From Odiellus spinosus (taxonomy: Eukaryota; Arthropoda; Arachnida; Opiliones; Phalangiidae), in contig OY987233.1 of assembly GCA_963920705.1 (NCBI GenBank), positions 1-64,000 on the forward strand: a DNA stretch of 64,000 bases, read 5' to 3'. Below, in pieces: positions 9,201 to 24,207 of this stretch (its first letter is position 1; every line of letters starts with the position of its first letter). Both the position numbers and the translations under genes were made by a program. The notes under the pieces are model-generated. The model ran no database searches. It saw only the letters and a program-made list of their open reading frames with translations, and had not been told where the DNA came from.

Positions 9201-12140
9201 TTTTTGGATCTACACTTGGGAAATTTGTGGATCTACACTTGGGAAATTTGTGGATCTACTCTTGGGAAATTTGGATCTACACTAGGGAAATTTGTGGATC
9301 TACACTTGGGAAATTTGTGGAACTACACTTGGGAAATTTGTGGATCTACACTTGGGAAATTTGTGGATCTACACTTGGGAAATTTGTGGATCTACTCTTG
9401 GGAAATTTGAGGATCTACACTAGGGAAATTTCTGGATCTACACTTGGGAAGTTTGTGGATTTATACTTGGGAAATTTGTGGATTTATACTTGGGAAATTT
9501 GTGGATTTATATTTGGGAAATTTGTTTATTTATACTTGGGAAATTTGTGGATTTATGCTTGGGAAATTTGTGGATTTATACTTCGGAAATTTGTGGATTT
9601 ATACTTGGGAAATTTGTGGATTTATACTTAGGAAATTTGTGGATTTACACTTGGCAAATTTGTGTATCTACACTTGGTAAATTTGTGGATCTACACTTGG
9701 CAAATTTGTGGATCTACACTTGGCAAATTTGTGGATCTACACTTGGCAAATTTGTGGATCTACACTTGGCAAATTTGTGGATCTACACTTGGGAAATTTG
9801 TGGATCTACACTTGGGAAATTTGTGGATCTACGCTTGGGAAATTTGTGGATCTACGCTTGGGAAATTTGTGGATCTACGCTTGGGAAATTTGTGGATCTA
9901 CACTTAGGAAATTTGTGGATCTACACTTGGAAAATTTGTGGATTTATACTTGGGAAATTTGTGGATTTATACATGGGAAATTTGTATATTTATACTTAGG
10001 AAATTTGTGGATTTATACTTGGGAAATTTGTGCATTTATACTTGGGAAATTTGTGGATTTATACTTGGGAAATTTGTGGATTTATACTTAGGAAATTTGT
10101 GGATTTACACTTGGAAAATTTGTGGATCTACACTTGGTAAATTTGTGGTTCTACACTTGCAAATTTGTGGATCTACACTTGGCAAATTTGTGGATCTACA
10201 CTTGGCAAATTTGTGGATCTAAACTTTAAAAATTTGTGGATCTACACTTGGGAAATTTGTGGATTTACACTTGGCAAATTTGTTGATCTACACTTGGTAA
10301 ATTTGTGGATCTACACTTGGCAAATTTGTTGATCTACACTTGCGAAATTTGTGGATCTACACTTGGGAAATTTGTGGATCTACACTTAGGAAATCTGTGG
10401 ATCTACACTTGGCAAATTTGTGGTTCTAAACTTTAAAAATTTGTGGATCTACACTTGGGAAATTTGTGGATTTACACTTGGCAAATTTGTGGATCTACAC
10501 TTGGTAAATGTGTGGATCTGCACTTGGCAAATTTGTGGATCTACACTTGGCAAATTTGTGGATCTACACTTGGGAAATTTGTGGATCTACACTTGGGAAA
10601 TTTGTGGATCTACACTTTGGAAATTTGTGGATCTACACTTGCGAAATTTGTGGATCTACACTTGGGAAATTTGTGGATCTACACTTAGGAAATTTGTGGA
10701 TCTACACTTGGAAAATTTGTGGATTTAAACTTGGGAAATTTGTGGATTTATACTTGGGAAATTTGTATATTTATACTTAGGAAATTTGTGGATTTATACT
10801 TGGGAAATTTGTGCATTTATACTTGGGAAATTTTTGAATTTATACTTAGGAAATTTGTGGATTTATACTTGGGAAATTTGTGGATATATACTTGGGAAAT
10901 TTGTATATTTATACTTAAGAAATTTGTGGATTTATACTTGGGAAATTTGTGGATTTATACTTGGAAAATTTGTGGATTTATACTTGGGAAATTTGTGGAT
11001 TTATACTTGGGAAATTTGTGGATTTATACTTAAGAAATTTGTGGATTTTCTCTTGGCAAATTTGTAGATTTATACTTGGTAAATTTGTGGATCTACACTT
11101 GGCAAATTTGTGGATCTACACTTGGCAAATTTATGGATCTACACTTGGCAAATTTTGTGGATCTACACTTGGGAAATTTGTGGATCTACACTTGGGAAAT
11201 TTGTGGATCTACACTTGTGAAATTTGTGGATCTACACTTGTGAAATTTGTGGAGCTACACTTGGGAAATTTGTGGATCTACACTTGGGAAATTTGTGGAT
11301 CTACACTTGGGAAATTTGTGGATCTACACTTGGGAAATTTGTGGATATACACTTGGGAAATATGTGGATCTACAATTGGGAAATTTGTGGATCTACACTT
11401 GGAAAATTTGTGGATCTACACTTGGGAAATTTGTGGATCTACACTTGGGAAATTTGTGGTTCTACACTTGGGAAATTTGTGGATCTACACTTGGGAAATT
11501 TGTGGGTCTACACTTTGCAAATTTGTGGATCTACACTTAGGAAATTTGTGGATCTACACTTGGGAAATTTTTGGATCTACACTTGGGAAATTTGTGGATC
11601 TACACTTGGGAAATTTGTGGATCTATACTTGGGAAATTTTGGATCTACACTAGGGAAATTTGTGGATCTACACTTGGGAAATTTGTGGAACTACACTTGG
11701 GAAATTTGTGGATCTACACTTGGGAAATTTGTGGATCTACACTTGGGAAATTTGTGGATCTACTCTTGGGAAATTTGTGGATCTATACTAGGGAAATTTG
11801 TGGATCTATACTAGGGAAATTTCTGGATCTACACTTGGGAAGTTTGTGGCTTTATACTTTTTAAATTTGTGGATTTATACTTGGGAAATTTGTGGATTTA
11901 TACTTGGGAAATTTGTGGATTTATACTTGGGAAATTTGTGGATATATATTTGGGAAATTTGTTTATTTATACTTGGGAAATTTGTGGATTTATGCTTGGG
12001 AAATTTGGGGATTTATGCTTGGGAAATTTGTGGATTTATACTTGGGAAATTTGTGGATTTACACTTGGTAAATTTGTGGTTCTACACTTGCAAATTTGTG
12101 GATCTACACTTGGCAAATTTGTGGATCTAAACTTTAAAAA
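6297..12140 (+). repeat. Array segment: alternating type A and type B runs with two type C blocks
   Basis: No gene is present. The segment holds the end of a type C block (to about 6,356), a long type B stretch (about 6,357-7,130), a type A stretch, a second type C block (about 7,824-7,989), then mixed runs. The part from about 7,984 to 9,265 recurs at 12,580-13,861 at an offset of 4,596 bp. The part from about 9,640 to 10,440 recurs near 18,470-19,270 (offset about 8,829) and again near 49,500-50,230. A 21-bp unit (two bases lost, gaaatttggatc) lies near 9,270. Confidence 0.85.
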
Positions 12141-15100
12141 TTTGTGGATCTACACTTGGGAAATTTGTGGATTTACACTTGGCAAATTTGTGGATCTACA
12201 CTTGGTAAATGTGTGGATCTGCACTTGGCAAATTTGTGGATCTACACTTGGTAAATTTGTGGATCTGCACTTGTCAAATTTGTGGATCTACACTTGGCAA
12301 ATTTGTGGATCTACACTTGGGAAATTTGTGGATCTACACTTGGGAAATTTGTGGATCTACACTTGGGAAATTTGTGGATCTACACTTGGGAAATTTGTGG
12401 ATCTACACTTAGGAAATTTGTGGGTCTAGACTTGGGAAATTTGTGGGTCTAGACTTGGGACATTTGTGGATCTAGACTTGGGAAATTTGTGGATCTAGAC
12501 TTGGGACATTTGTGGATCTAGACATGGGACATTTGTGGATCTAGACTTGGGAAATTTGTGGATCTAGACTTGGGACATTTTTGAATTTATACTTGGGAAA
12601 TTTGTGGATTTATACTTGAGAAATTTGTGGATTTATAATTGGGAAAATTGTGGATTTATACTTGGGAAATTTGTGGATTTATACTTTTGAAATTTGTGGA
12701 TTTATACTTGGGAAATTTGTGGATTTATACTTAGGAAATTTGTGGATTTTCACTTGGCAAATTTGTAGATTTATACTTGGGAAATTTGTGGATTTATATT
12801 TGGGAAATTTGTGGATTTATGCTTGGGAAATTTGTGGATTTATACTTGGGAAATTTGTGGATTTATACTTAGGAAATTTGTGAATTTATACTTGGGAAAT
12901 TTGTGGATTTATACTTGGGAAATTTGTATATTTATACTTAAGAAATTTGTGGATTTATACTTGGGAAATTTGTGGATTTATACTTGGGAAATTTGTGGAT
13001 TTATACTTGGGAAATTTGTGGATTTATACTTGGGAAATTTGTGGATTTATACTTAGGAAATTTGTGGATTTTCTCTTGGCAAATTTGTAGATTTATACTT
13101 GGGAAATTTGTGGGTCTACACTTGGCAAATTTGTGGATCTACACTTGGGAAATTTGTGGATCTACACTTAGGAAATTTGTGGATCTACACTTGGGAAATT
13201 TGTGGATCTACACTTGGGAAATATGTGTATCTATACTTGGGATTTTTGTGGATCTACACTTGGCAAATTTATGGATCTACACTTTGCAAATTTGTGGATC
13301 TACACTTGGGAAATTTGTGGATCTACACTTGGGAAATTTTTGGATCTACACTAGGGAAATTTTTGGATCTACACTTGGGAAATTTGTGGATCTACTCTTG
13401 GGAAATTTGTGGATCTACACTAGGGAAATTTGTGGATCTACACTTGGGAAATTTGTGGAACTACACTTGGGAAATTTGTGGATCTACACTTGGGAAATTT
13501 GTGGATCTACACTTGGGAAATTTGTGTATCTACTCTTGGGAAATTTGTGGATCTACACTAGGGAAATTTCTGGATCTACACTTGGGAAGTTTGTGGCTTT
13601 ATACTTGGTAAATTTGTGGATTTATACTTGGGAAATTTGTGGATTTATACTTGGGAAATTTGTGGATTTATACTTGGGAAATTTGTGGTTCTACACTTGG
13701 GAAATTTGTGGATCTACACTTGGGAAATTTGTGGATCTACACTTGGGAAATTTGTGGTTCTACACTTGGGAAATTTGTGGATCTACACTTGGGAAATTTT
13801 TGGATCTACACTTGGGAAATTTGTGGATCTACACTTGGGAAATTTGTGGATCTACTCTTGGGAAATTTGTGGATCTACACTAGGGAAATTTGTGGATCTA
13901 CACTTGGGAAATTTGTGGAACTACACTTGGGAAATTTGTGGATCTACACTTGGGAAATTTGTGGATCTACACTTGGGAAATTTGTGGATCTACTCTTGGG
14001 AAATTTGTGGATCTACACTAGGGAAATTTCTGGATCTACACTTGGGAAGTTTGTGGATTTATACTTGGGAAATTTGTGGATTTATACTTGGGAAATTTGT
14101 GGATTTATATTTGGGAAATTTGTGGATTTATGCTTGGGAAATTTGTGGATTTATGCTTGGGAAATTTGTGGATTTATACTTCGGAAATTTGTGGATTTAT
14201 ACTTGGGAAATTTGTGGATTTATACTTAGGAAATTTGTGGATTTACACTTGGCAAATTTGTGGATCTACACTTGGTAAATTTGTGGATCTACACTTGGCA
14301 AATTTGTGGATCTACACTTGGCAAATTTGTGGATCTTCACTTGGCAAATTTGTGGATCTACACTTGGGAAATTTGTGGATCTACACTAGGGAAATTTGTG
14401 GATCTACACTTGGGAAATTTGTGGAACTACACTTGGGAAATTTGTGGATCTACACTTGGGAAATTTGTGGATCTACACTTGGGAAATTTGTGTATCTACT
14501 CTTGGGAAATTTGTGGATCTACACTAGGGAAATTTCTGGATCTACACTTGGGAAGTTTGTGGATTTATACTTGGGAAATTTGTGGATTTATACTTGGGAA
14601 ATTTGTGGATTTATATTTGGGAAATTTGTGGATTTATGCTTGGGAAATTTGTGGATTTATGCTTGGGAAATTTGTGGATTTATACTTCGGAAATTTGTGG
14701 ATTTATACTTGGGAAATTTGTGGATTTATACTTAGGAAATTTGTGGATTTACACTTGGCAAATTTGTGGATCTACACTTGGTAAATTTGTGGATCTACAC
14801 TTGGCAAATTTGTGGATCTACACTTGGCAAATTTGTGGATCTACACTTGGCAAATTTGTGGATCTACACTTGGGAAATTTGTGGATCTACACTAGGGAAA
14901 TTTGTGGATCTACACTTGGGAAATTTGTGGATTTACACTTGGCAAATTTGTGGATCTACACTTGGTAAATGTGTGGATCTGCACTTGGCAAATTTGTGGA
15001 TCTACACTTGGTAAATTTGTGGATCTGCACTTGTCAAATTTGTGGATCTACACTTGGCAAATTTGTGGATCTACACTTGGGAAATTTGTGGATCTACACT

Positions 15101-17659
15101 TGGGAAATTTGTGGATCTACACTTGGGAAATTTGTGGATCTACACTTGGGAAATTTGTGGATCTACACTTAGGAAATTTGTGGGTCTAGACTTGGGAAAT
15201 TTGTGGGTCTAGACTTGGGACATTTGTGGATCTAGACTTGGGAAATTTGTGGATCTAGACTTGGGACATTTGTGGATCTAGACATGGGACATTTGTGGAT
15301 CTAGACTTGGGAAATTTGTGGATCTAGACTTGGGACATTTTTGAATTTATACTTGGGAAATTTGTGGATTTATACTTGAGAAATTTGTGGATTTATAATT
15401 GGGAAAATTGTGGATTTATACTTGGGAAATTTGTGGATTTATACTTTTGAAATTTGTGGATTTATACTTGGGAAATTTGTGGATTTATACTTAGGAAATT
15501 TGTGGATTTTCACTTGGCAAATTTGTAGATTTATACTTGGGAAATTTGTGGATTTATATTTGGGAAATTTGTGGATTTATGCTTGGGAAATTTGTGGATT
15601 TATACTTGGGAAATTTGTGGATTTATACTTAGGAAATTTGTGAATTTATACTTGGGAAATTTGTGGATTTATACTTGGGAAATTTGTATATTTATACTTA
15701 AGAAATTTGTGGATTTATACTTGGGAAATTTGTGGATTTATACTTGGGAAATTTGTGGATTTATACTTGGGAAATTTGTGGATTTATACTTGGGAAATTT
15801 GTGGATTTATACTTAGGAAATTTGTGGATTTTCTCTTGGCAAATTTGTAGATTTATACTTGGGAAATTTGTGGGTCTACACTTGGCAAATTTGTGGATCT
15901 ACACTTGGGAAATTTGTGGATCTACACTTAGGAAATTTGTGGATCTACACTTGGGAAATTTGTGGATCTACACTTGGGAAATATGTGTATCTATACTTGG
16001 GATTTTTGTGGATCTACACTGGCAAATTTATGGATCTACACTTTGCAAATTTGTGGATCTACACTTGGGAAATTTGTGGATCTACACTTGGGAAATTTTT
16101 GGATCTACACTAGGGAAATTTTTGGATCTACACTTGGGAAATTTGTGGATCTACTCTTGGGAAATTTGTGGATCTACACTAGGGAAATTTGTGGATCTAC
16201 ACTTGGGAAATTTGTGGAACTACACTTGGGAAATTTGTGGATCTACACTTGGGAAATTTGTGGATCTACACTTGGGAAATTTGTGTATCTACTCTTGGGA
16301 AATTTGTGGATCTACACTAGGGAAATTTCTGGATCTACACTTGGGAAGTTTGTGGCTTTATACTTGGTAAATTTGTGGATTTATACTTGGGAAATTTGTG
16401 GATTTATACTTGGGAAATTTGTGGATTTATACTTGGGAAATTTGTGGTTCTACACTTGGGAAATTTGTGGATCTACACTTGGGAAATTTGTGGATCTACA
16501 CTTGGGAAATTTGTGGTTCTACACTTGGGAAATTTGTGGATCTACACTTGGGAAATTTTTGGATCTACACTTGGGAAATTTGTGGATCTACACTTGGGAA
16601 ATTTGTGGATCTACTCTTGGGAAATTTGTGGATCTACACTAGGGAAATTTGTGGATCTACACTTGGGAAATTTGTGGAACTACACTTGGGAAATTTGTGG
16701 ATCTACACTTGGGAAATTTGTGGATCTACACTTGGGAAATTTGTGGATCTACTCTTGGGAAATTTGTGGATCTACACTAGGGAAATTTCTGGATCTACAC
16801 TTGGGAAGTTTGTGGATTTATACTTGGGAAATTTGTGGATTTATACTTGGGAAATTTGTGGATTTATATTTGGGAAATTTGTGGATTTATGCTTGGGAAA
16901 TTTGTGGATTTATGCTTGGGAAATTTGTGGATTTATACTTCGGAAATTTGTGGATTTATACTTGGGAAATTTGTGGATTTATACTTAGGAAATTTGTGGA
17001 TTTACACTTGGCAAATTTGTGGATCTACACTTGGTAAATTTGTGGATCTACACTTGGCAAATTTGTGGATCTACACTTGGCAAATTTGTGGATCTACACT
17101 TGGCAAATTTGTGGATCTACACTTGGGAAATTTGTGGATCTACACTAGGGAAATTTGTGGATCTACACTTGGGAAATTTGTGGAACTACACTTGGGAAAT
17201 TTGTGGATCTACACTTGGGAAATTTGTGGATCTACACTTGGGAAATTTGTGTATCTACTCTTGGGAAATTTGTGGATCTACACTAGGGAAATTTCTGGAT
17301 CTACACTTGGGAAGTTTGTGGATTTATACTTGGGAAATTTGTGGATTTATACTTGGGAAATTTGTGGATTTATATTTGGGAAATTTGTGGATTTATGCTT
17401 GGGAAATTTGTGGATTTATGCTTGGGAAATTTGTGGATTTATACTTCGGAAATTTGTGGATTTATACTTGGGAAATTTGTGGATTTATACTTAGGAAATT
17501 TGTGGATTTACACTTGGCAAATTTGTGGATCTACACTTGGTAAATTTGTGGATCTACACTTGGCAAATTTGTGGATCTACACTTGGCAAATTTGTGGATC
17601 TACACTTGGCAAATTTGTGGATCTACACTTGGGAAATTTGTGGATCTACACTAGGGAAA
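12141..17659 (+). repeat. Near-perfect tandem duplication, period 2,760 bp (120 units)
   Basis: Copy 1 is about 12,141-14,900 and copy 2 about 14,901-17,659. Long stretches are identical base for base at an offset of exactly 2,760. A single-base loss near 16,020 in copy 2 (acactggcaaat for acacttggcaaat) makes the offset 2,759 from there on. One other difference I noticed is a cttcac in copy 1 near 14,336. At the left edge the match begins just after an actttaaaaattt unit; at the right edge it ends where atttacac in copy 1 meets aactacac in copy 2. Confidence 0.92.
13870..14890 (+). repeat. 506-bp (22-unit) tandem duplication nested in the 2,760-bp block
   Basis: The run of markers ending in gggaagtttgtgg occurs with the gaagttt unit near 14,046 and 14,552, 506 bp apart. 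The second copy of the larger block repeats this pattern near 16,805, 17,311 and 17,817. The short duplication is therefore older than, or was extended after, the 2,760-bp one. Confidence 0.82.
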
Positions 17660-20600
17660 TTTGTGGATCTACACTTGGGAAATTTGTGGAACTACACTTG
17701 GGAAATTTGTGGATCTACACTTGGGAAATTTGTGGATCTACACTTGGGAAATTTGTGTATCTACTCTTGGGAAATTTGTGGATCTACACTAGGGAAATTT
17801 CTGGATCTACACTTGGGAAGTTTGTGGCTTTATACTTGGTAAATTTGTGGATTTATACTTGGGAAATTTGTGGATTTATACTTGGGAAATTTGTGGATTT
17901 ATACTTGGGAAATTTGTGGTTCTACACTTGGGAAATTTGTGGATCTACACTTGGGAAATTTGTGGATCTACACTTGGGAAATTTGTGGTTCTACACTTGG
18001 GAAATTTGTGGATCTACACTTGGGAAATTTTTGGATCTACACTTGGGAAATTTGTGGATCTACACTTGGGAAATTTGTGGATCTACTCTTGGGAAATTTG
18101 TGGATCTACACTAGGGAAATTTGTGGATCTACACTTGGGAAATTTGTGGAACTACACTTGGGAAATTTGTGGATCTACACTTGGGAAATTTGTGGATCTA
18201 CACTTGGGAAATTTGTGGATCTACTCTTGGGAAATTTGTGGATCTACACTAGGGAAATTTCTGGATCTACACTTGGGAAGTTTGTGGATTTATACTTGGG
18301 AAATTTGTGGATTTATACTTGGGAAATTTGTGGATTTATATTTGGGAAATTTGTGGATTTATGCTTGGGAAATTTGTGGATTTATGCTTGGGAAATTTGT
18401 GGATTTATACTTCGGAAATTTGTGGATTTATACTTGGGAAATTTGTGGATTTATACTTAGGAAATTTGTGGATTTACACTTGGCAAATTTGTGGATCTAC
18501 ACTTGGTAAATTTGTGGATCTACACTTGGCAAATTTGTGGATCTACACTTGGCAAATTTGTGGATCTACACTTGGCAAATTTGTGGATCTACACTTGGCA
18601 AATTTGTGGATCTACACTTGGGAAATTTGTGGATCTACACTTGGGAAATTTGTGGATCTACACTTGGGAAATTTGTGGATCTACGCTTGGGAAATTTGTG
18701 GATCTACGCTTGGGAAATTTGTGGATCTACACTTAGGAAATTTGTGGATCTACACTTGGAAAATTTGTGGATTTATACTTGGGAAATTTGTGGATTTATA
18801 CATGGGAAATTTGTATATTTATACTTAGGAAATTTGTGGATTTATACTTGGGAAATTTGTGCATTTATACTTGGGAAATTTGTGGATTTATACTTGGGAA
18901 ATTTGTGGATTTATACTTAGGAAATTTGTGGATTTACACTTGGCAAATTTGTGGATCTACACTTGGTAAATTTGTGGTTCTACACTTGCAAATTTGTGGA
19001 TCTACACTTGGCAAATTTGTGGATCTACACTTGGCAAATTTGTGGATCTAAACTTGGCAAATTTGTGGATCTACACTTGGGAAATTTGTGGATTTACACT
19101 TGGCAAATTTGTTGATCTACACTTGGTAAATTTGTGGATCTACATTTGGCAAATTTGTTGATCTACACTTGGGAAATTTGTGGATCTACACTTGGGAAAT
19201 TTGTGGATCTACACTTAGGAAATCTGTGGATCTACACTTGGCAAATTTGTGGTTCTAAACTTTAAAAATTTGTGGATCTACACTTGGGAAATTTGTGGAT
19301 TTACACTTGGCAAATTTGTGGATCTACACTTGGTAAATGTGTGGATCTGCACTTGGCAAATTTGTGGATCTACACTTGGCAAATTTGTGGATCTACACTT
19401 GGGAAATTTGTGGATCTACACTTGGGAAATTTGTGGATCTACACTTGGAAAATTTGTGGATTTAAACTTGGGAAATTTGTGGATTTATACTTGGGAAATT
19501 TGTATATTTATACTTAGGAAATTTGTGGATTTATACTTGGGAAATTTGTGCATTTATACTTGGGAAATTTTTGAATTTATACTTGGGAAATTTGTGGATT
19601 TATACTTAGGAAATTTGTGGATTTATACTTGGGAAATTTGTGGATATATACTTGGGAAATTTGTATATTTATACTTAAGAAATTTGTGGATTTATACTTG
19701 GGAAATTTGTGGATTTATACTTGGAAAATTTGTGGATTTATACTTGGGAAATTTGTGGATTTATACTTGGGAAATTTGTGGATTTATACTTAAGAAATTT
19801 GTGGATTTTCTCTTGGCAAATTTGTAGATTTATACTTGGTAAATTTGTGGATCTACACTTGGCAAATTTGTGGATCTACACTTGGCAAATTTATGGATCT
19901 ACACTTGGCAAATTTTGTGGATCTACACTTGGGAAATTTGTGGATCTACACTTGGGAAATTTGTGGATCTACACTTGTGAAATTTGTGGAGCTACACTTG
20001 GGAAATTTGTGGATCTACACTTGGGAAATTTGTGGATCTACACTTGGGAAATTTGTGGATCTACACTTGGGAAATTTGTGGATCTACACTTGGGAAATTT
20101 GTGGATCTACACTTGGGAAATTTGTGGATATACACTTGGGAAATATGTGGATCTACAATTAGGAAATTTGTGGATCTACACTTGGAAAATTTGTGGATCT
20201 ACACTTGGGAAATTTGTGGATCTACACTTGGGAAATTTGTGGTTCTACACTTGGGAAATTTGTGGATCTACACTTGGGAAATTTGTGGGTCTACACTTTG
20301 CAAATTTGTGGATCTACACTTAGGAAATTTGTGGATCTACACTTGGGAAATTTTTGGATCTACACTTGGGAAATTTGTGGATCTACACTTGGGAAATTTG
20401 TGGATCTATACTTGGGAAATTTTGGATCTACACTAGGGAAATTTGTGGATCTACACTTGGGAAATTTGTGGAACTACACTTGGGAAATTTGTGGATCTAC
20501 ACTTGGGAAATTTGTGGATCTACACTTGGGAAATTTGTGGATCTACTCTTGGGAAATTTGTGGATCTATACTAGGGAAATTTCTGGATCTACACTTGGGA

Positions 20601-23600
20601 AGTTTGTGGCTTTATACTTTTTAAATTTGTGGATTTATACTTGGGAAATTTGTGGATTTATACTTGGGAAATTTGTGGATTTATACTTGGGAAATTTGTG
20701 GATATATATTTGGGAAATTTGTTTATTTATACTTGGGAAATTTGTGGATTTATGCTTGGGAAATTTGGGGATTTATGCTTGGGAAATTTGTGGATTTATA
20801 CTTGGGAAATTTGTGGATTTACACTTGGCAAATTTGTGGATCTACACTTGGTAAATTTGTGGTTCTACACTTGCAAATTTGTGGATCTACACTTGGCAAA
20901 TTTGTGGATCTAAACTTTAAAAATTTGTGGATCTACACTTGGGAAATTTGTGGATTTACACTTGGCAAATTTGTGGATCTACACTTGGTAAATGTGTGGA
21001 TCTGCACTTGGGAAATTTGTGGATCTACACTTGGTAAATTTGTGGATCTGCACTTGTCAAATTTGTGGATCTACACTTGGCAAATTTGTGGATCTACACT
21101 TGGGAAATTTGTGGATCTACACTTGGGAAATTTGTGGATCTACACTTGGGAAATTTGTGGATCTACACTTGGGAAATTTGTGGATCTATACTTGGGAAAT
21201 TTTGGATCTACACTAGGGAAATTTGTGGATCTACACTTGGGAAATTTGTGGAACTACACTTGGGAAATTTGTGGATCTACACTTGGGAAATTTGTGGATC
21301 TACACTTGGGAAATTTGTGGATCTACTCTTGGGAAATTTGTGGATCTATACTAGGGAAATTTCTGGATCTACACTTGGGAAGTTTGTGGCTTTATACTTT
21401 TTAAATTTGTGGATTTATACTTGGGAAATTTGTGGATTTATACTTGGGAAATTTGTGGATTTATACTTGGGAAATTTGTGGATATATATTTGGGAAATTT
21501 GTTTATTTATACTTGGGAAATTTGTGGATTTATACTTGGGAAATTTGTATATTTATACTTAGGAAATTTGTGGATTTATACTTGGGAAATTTGTGCATTT
21601 ATACTTGGGAAATTTTTGAATTTATACTTGGGAAATTTGTGGATTTATACTTGGGAAATTTGTGGATATATACTTGGGAAATTTGTATATTTATACTTAA
21701 GAAATTTGTGGATTTATACTTGGGAAATTTGTGGATTTATACTTGGAAAATTTGTGGATTTATACTTGGGAAATTTGTGGATTTATACTTGGGAAATTTG
21801 TGGATTTATACTTAAGAAATTTGTGGATTTTCTCTTGGCAAATTTGTAGATTTATACTTGGTAAATTTGTGGATCTACACTTGGCAAATTTGTGGATCTA
21901 CACTTGGCAAATTTATGGATCTACACTTGGCAAATTTTGTGGATCTACACTTGGGAAATTTGTGGATCTACACTTGGGAAATTTGTGGATCTACACTTGT
22001 GAAATTTGTGGATCTACACTTGTGAAATTTGTGGAGCTACACTTGGGAAATTTGTGGATCTACACTTGGGAAATTTGTGGATCTACACTTGGGAAATTTG
22101 TGGATCTACACTTGGGAAATTTGTGGATCTACACTTGGGAAATTTGTGGATATACACTTGGGAAATATGTGGATCTACACTTGGGAAATTTGTGGATCTA
22201 CACTTGGAAAATTTGTGGATCTACACTTGGGAAATTTGTGGATCTACACTTGGGAAATTTGTGGTTCTACACTTGGGAAATTTGTGGATCTACACTTGGG
22301 AAATTTGTGGGTCTACACTTTGCAAATTTGTGGATCTACACTTGGGAAATTTGTGGATCTACACTTGGGAAAGTTTTGGATCTACACTTGGGAAATTTGT
22401 GGATCTACACTTGGGAAATTTGTGGATCTATACTTGGGAAATTTTGGATCTACACTAGGGAAATTTGTGGATCTACACTTGGGAAATTTGTGGAACTACA
22501 CTTGGGAAATTTGTGGATCTACACTTGGGAAATTTGTGGATCTACACTTGGGAAATTTGTGGATCTACTCTTGGGAAATTTGTGGATCTATACTAGGGAA
22601 ATTTCTGGATCTACTCTTGGGAAGTTTGTGGCTTTATACTTTTTAAATTTGTGGATTTATACTTGGGAAATTTGTGGATTTATACTTGGGAAATTTGTGG
22701 ATTTATACTTGGAAATTTGTGGATATATATTTGGGAAATTTGTTTATTTATACTTGGGAAATTTGTGGATTTATGCTTGGGAAATTTGGGGATTTATGCT
22801 TGGGAAATTTTTGGATTTATACTTGGGAAATTTATGGATTTATACTTGGGAAATTTGTGGATTTATACTTAGGAAATTTGTGGATTTACACTTGGCAAAT
22901 TTGTGGATCTACACTTGGTAAATTTGTGGTTGTACACTTGCAAATTTGTGGATCTACACTTGGCAAATTTGTGGATCTAAACTTTAAAAATTTGTGGATC
23001 TACACTTGGGAAATTTGTGGATTTACACATGGCAAATTTGTGGATCTACACTTGGTAAATGTGTGGATCTGCACTTGGCAAATTTGTGGATCTACACTTG
23101 GTAAATTTGTGGATCTGCACTTGGCAAATTTGTGGATCTACACTTGGGAAATTTGTGGATCTACACTTGGGAAATTTGTGGATCTACACTTGGGAAATTT
23201 GTGGATCTACACTTGCGAAATTTGTGGATCTACACTTGGGAAATTTGTGGATCTACACTTAGGAAATTTGTGGATCTACACTTGGAAAATTTGTGGATTT
23301 AAACTTGGGAAATTTGTGGATTTATACTTGGGAAATTTGTATATTTATACTTAGGAAATTTGTGGATTTATACTTGGGAAATTTGTGCATTTATACTTGG
23401 GAAATTTTTGGATTTATACTTGGGAAATTTGTGGATTTATACTTAGGAAATTTGTGGATTTATACTTGGGAAATTTGTGGATTTATACTTGGGAAATTTG
23501 TGCATTTATACTTGGGAAATTTTTGGATTTATACTTGGGAAATTTGTGGATTTATACTTAGGAAATTTGTGGATTTATACTTGGGAAATTTGTGGATTTA

Positions 23601-24207
23601 TACTTTTGAAATTTGTATATTTATACTTAAGAAATTTGTGGATTTATACTTGGGAAATTTGTGGATTTATACTTGGGAAATTTGTGGATTTATACTTGGG
23701 AAATTTGTGGATTTATACTTAGGAAATTTGTGGATTTTCTCTTGGCAAATTTGTAGATTTATACTTGGTAAATTTGTGGATCTACACTTGGCAAATTTGT
23801 GGATCTACACTTGGCAAATTTATGGATCTACACTTGGTAAATTTATGGATCTGCACTTGTCAAATTTGTGGATCTACACTTGGCAAATTTGTGGATCTAC
23901 ACTTGGGAAATTTGTGGATCTACACTTGGGAAATTTGTGGATCTACACTTGGGAAATTTGTGGATCTACACTTGGGAAATTTGTGGATCTATACTTGGGA
24001 AATTTTGGATCTACACTAGGGAAATTTGTGGATCTACACTTGGGAAATTTGTGGAACTACACTTGGGAAATTTGTGGATTTATACTTAGGAAATTTGTGG
24101 ATTTATACTTGGGAAATTTGTGGATTTATACTTGGGAAATTTGTATATTTATACTTAAGAAATTTGTGGATTTATACTTGGGAAATTTGTGGATTTATAC
24201 TTGGGAA
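17660..24207 (+). repeat. Array segment: mixed runs, with 780-bp and 528-bp block repeats
   Basis: No gene is present. About 18,470-19,270 repeats 9,640-10,440. A stretch of about 390 bases from 20,365 recurs at an offset of exactly 780 from 21,145. About 23,542-24,076 is duplicated as 24,070-24,604 at an offset of 528. Marker units here include actttaaaaattt (near 19,260, 20,915 and 22,981), tactttttaaattt and gggaaatttgggg. Confidence 0.85.
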
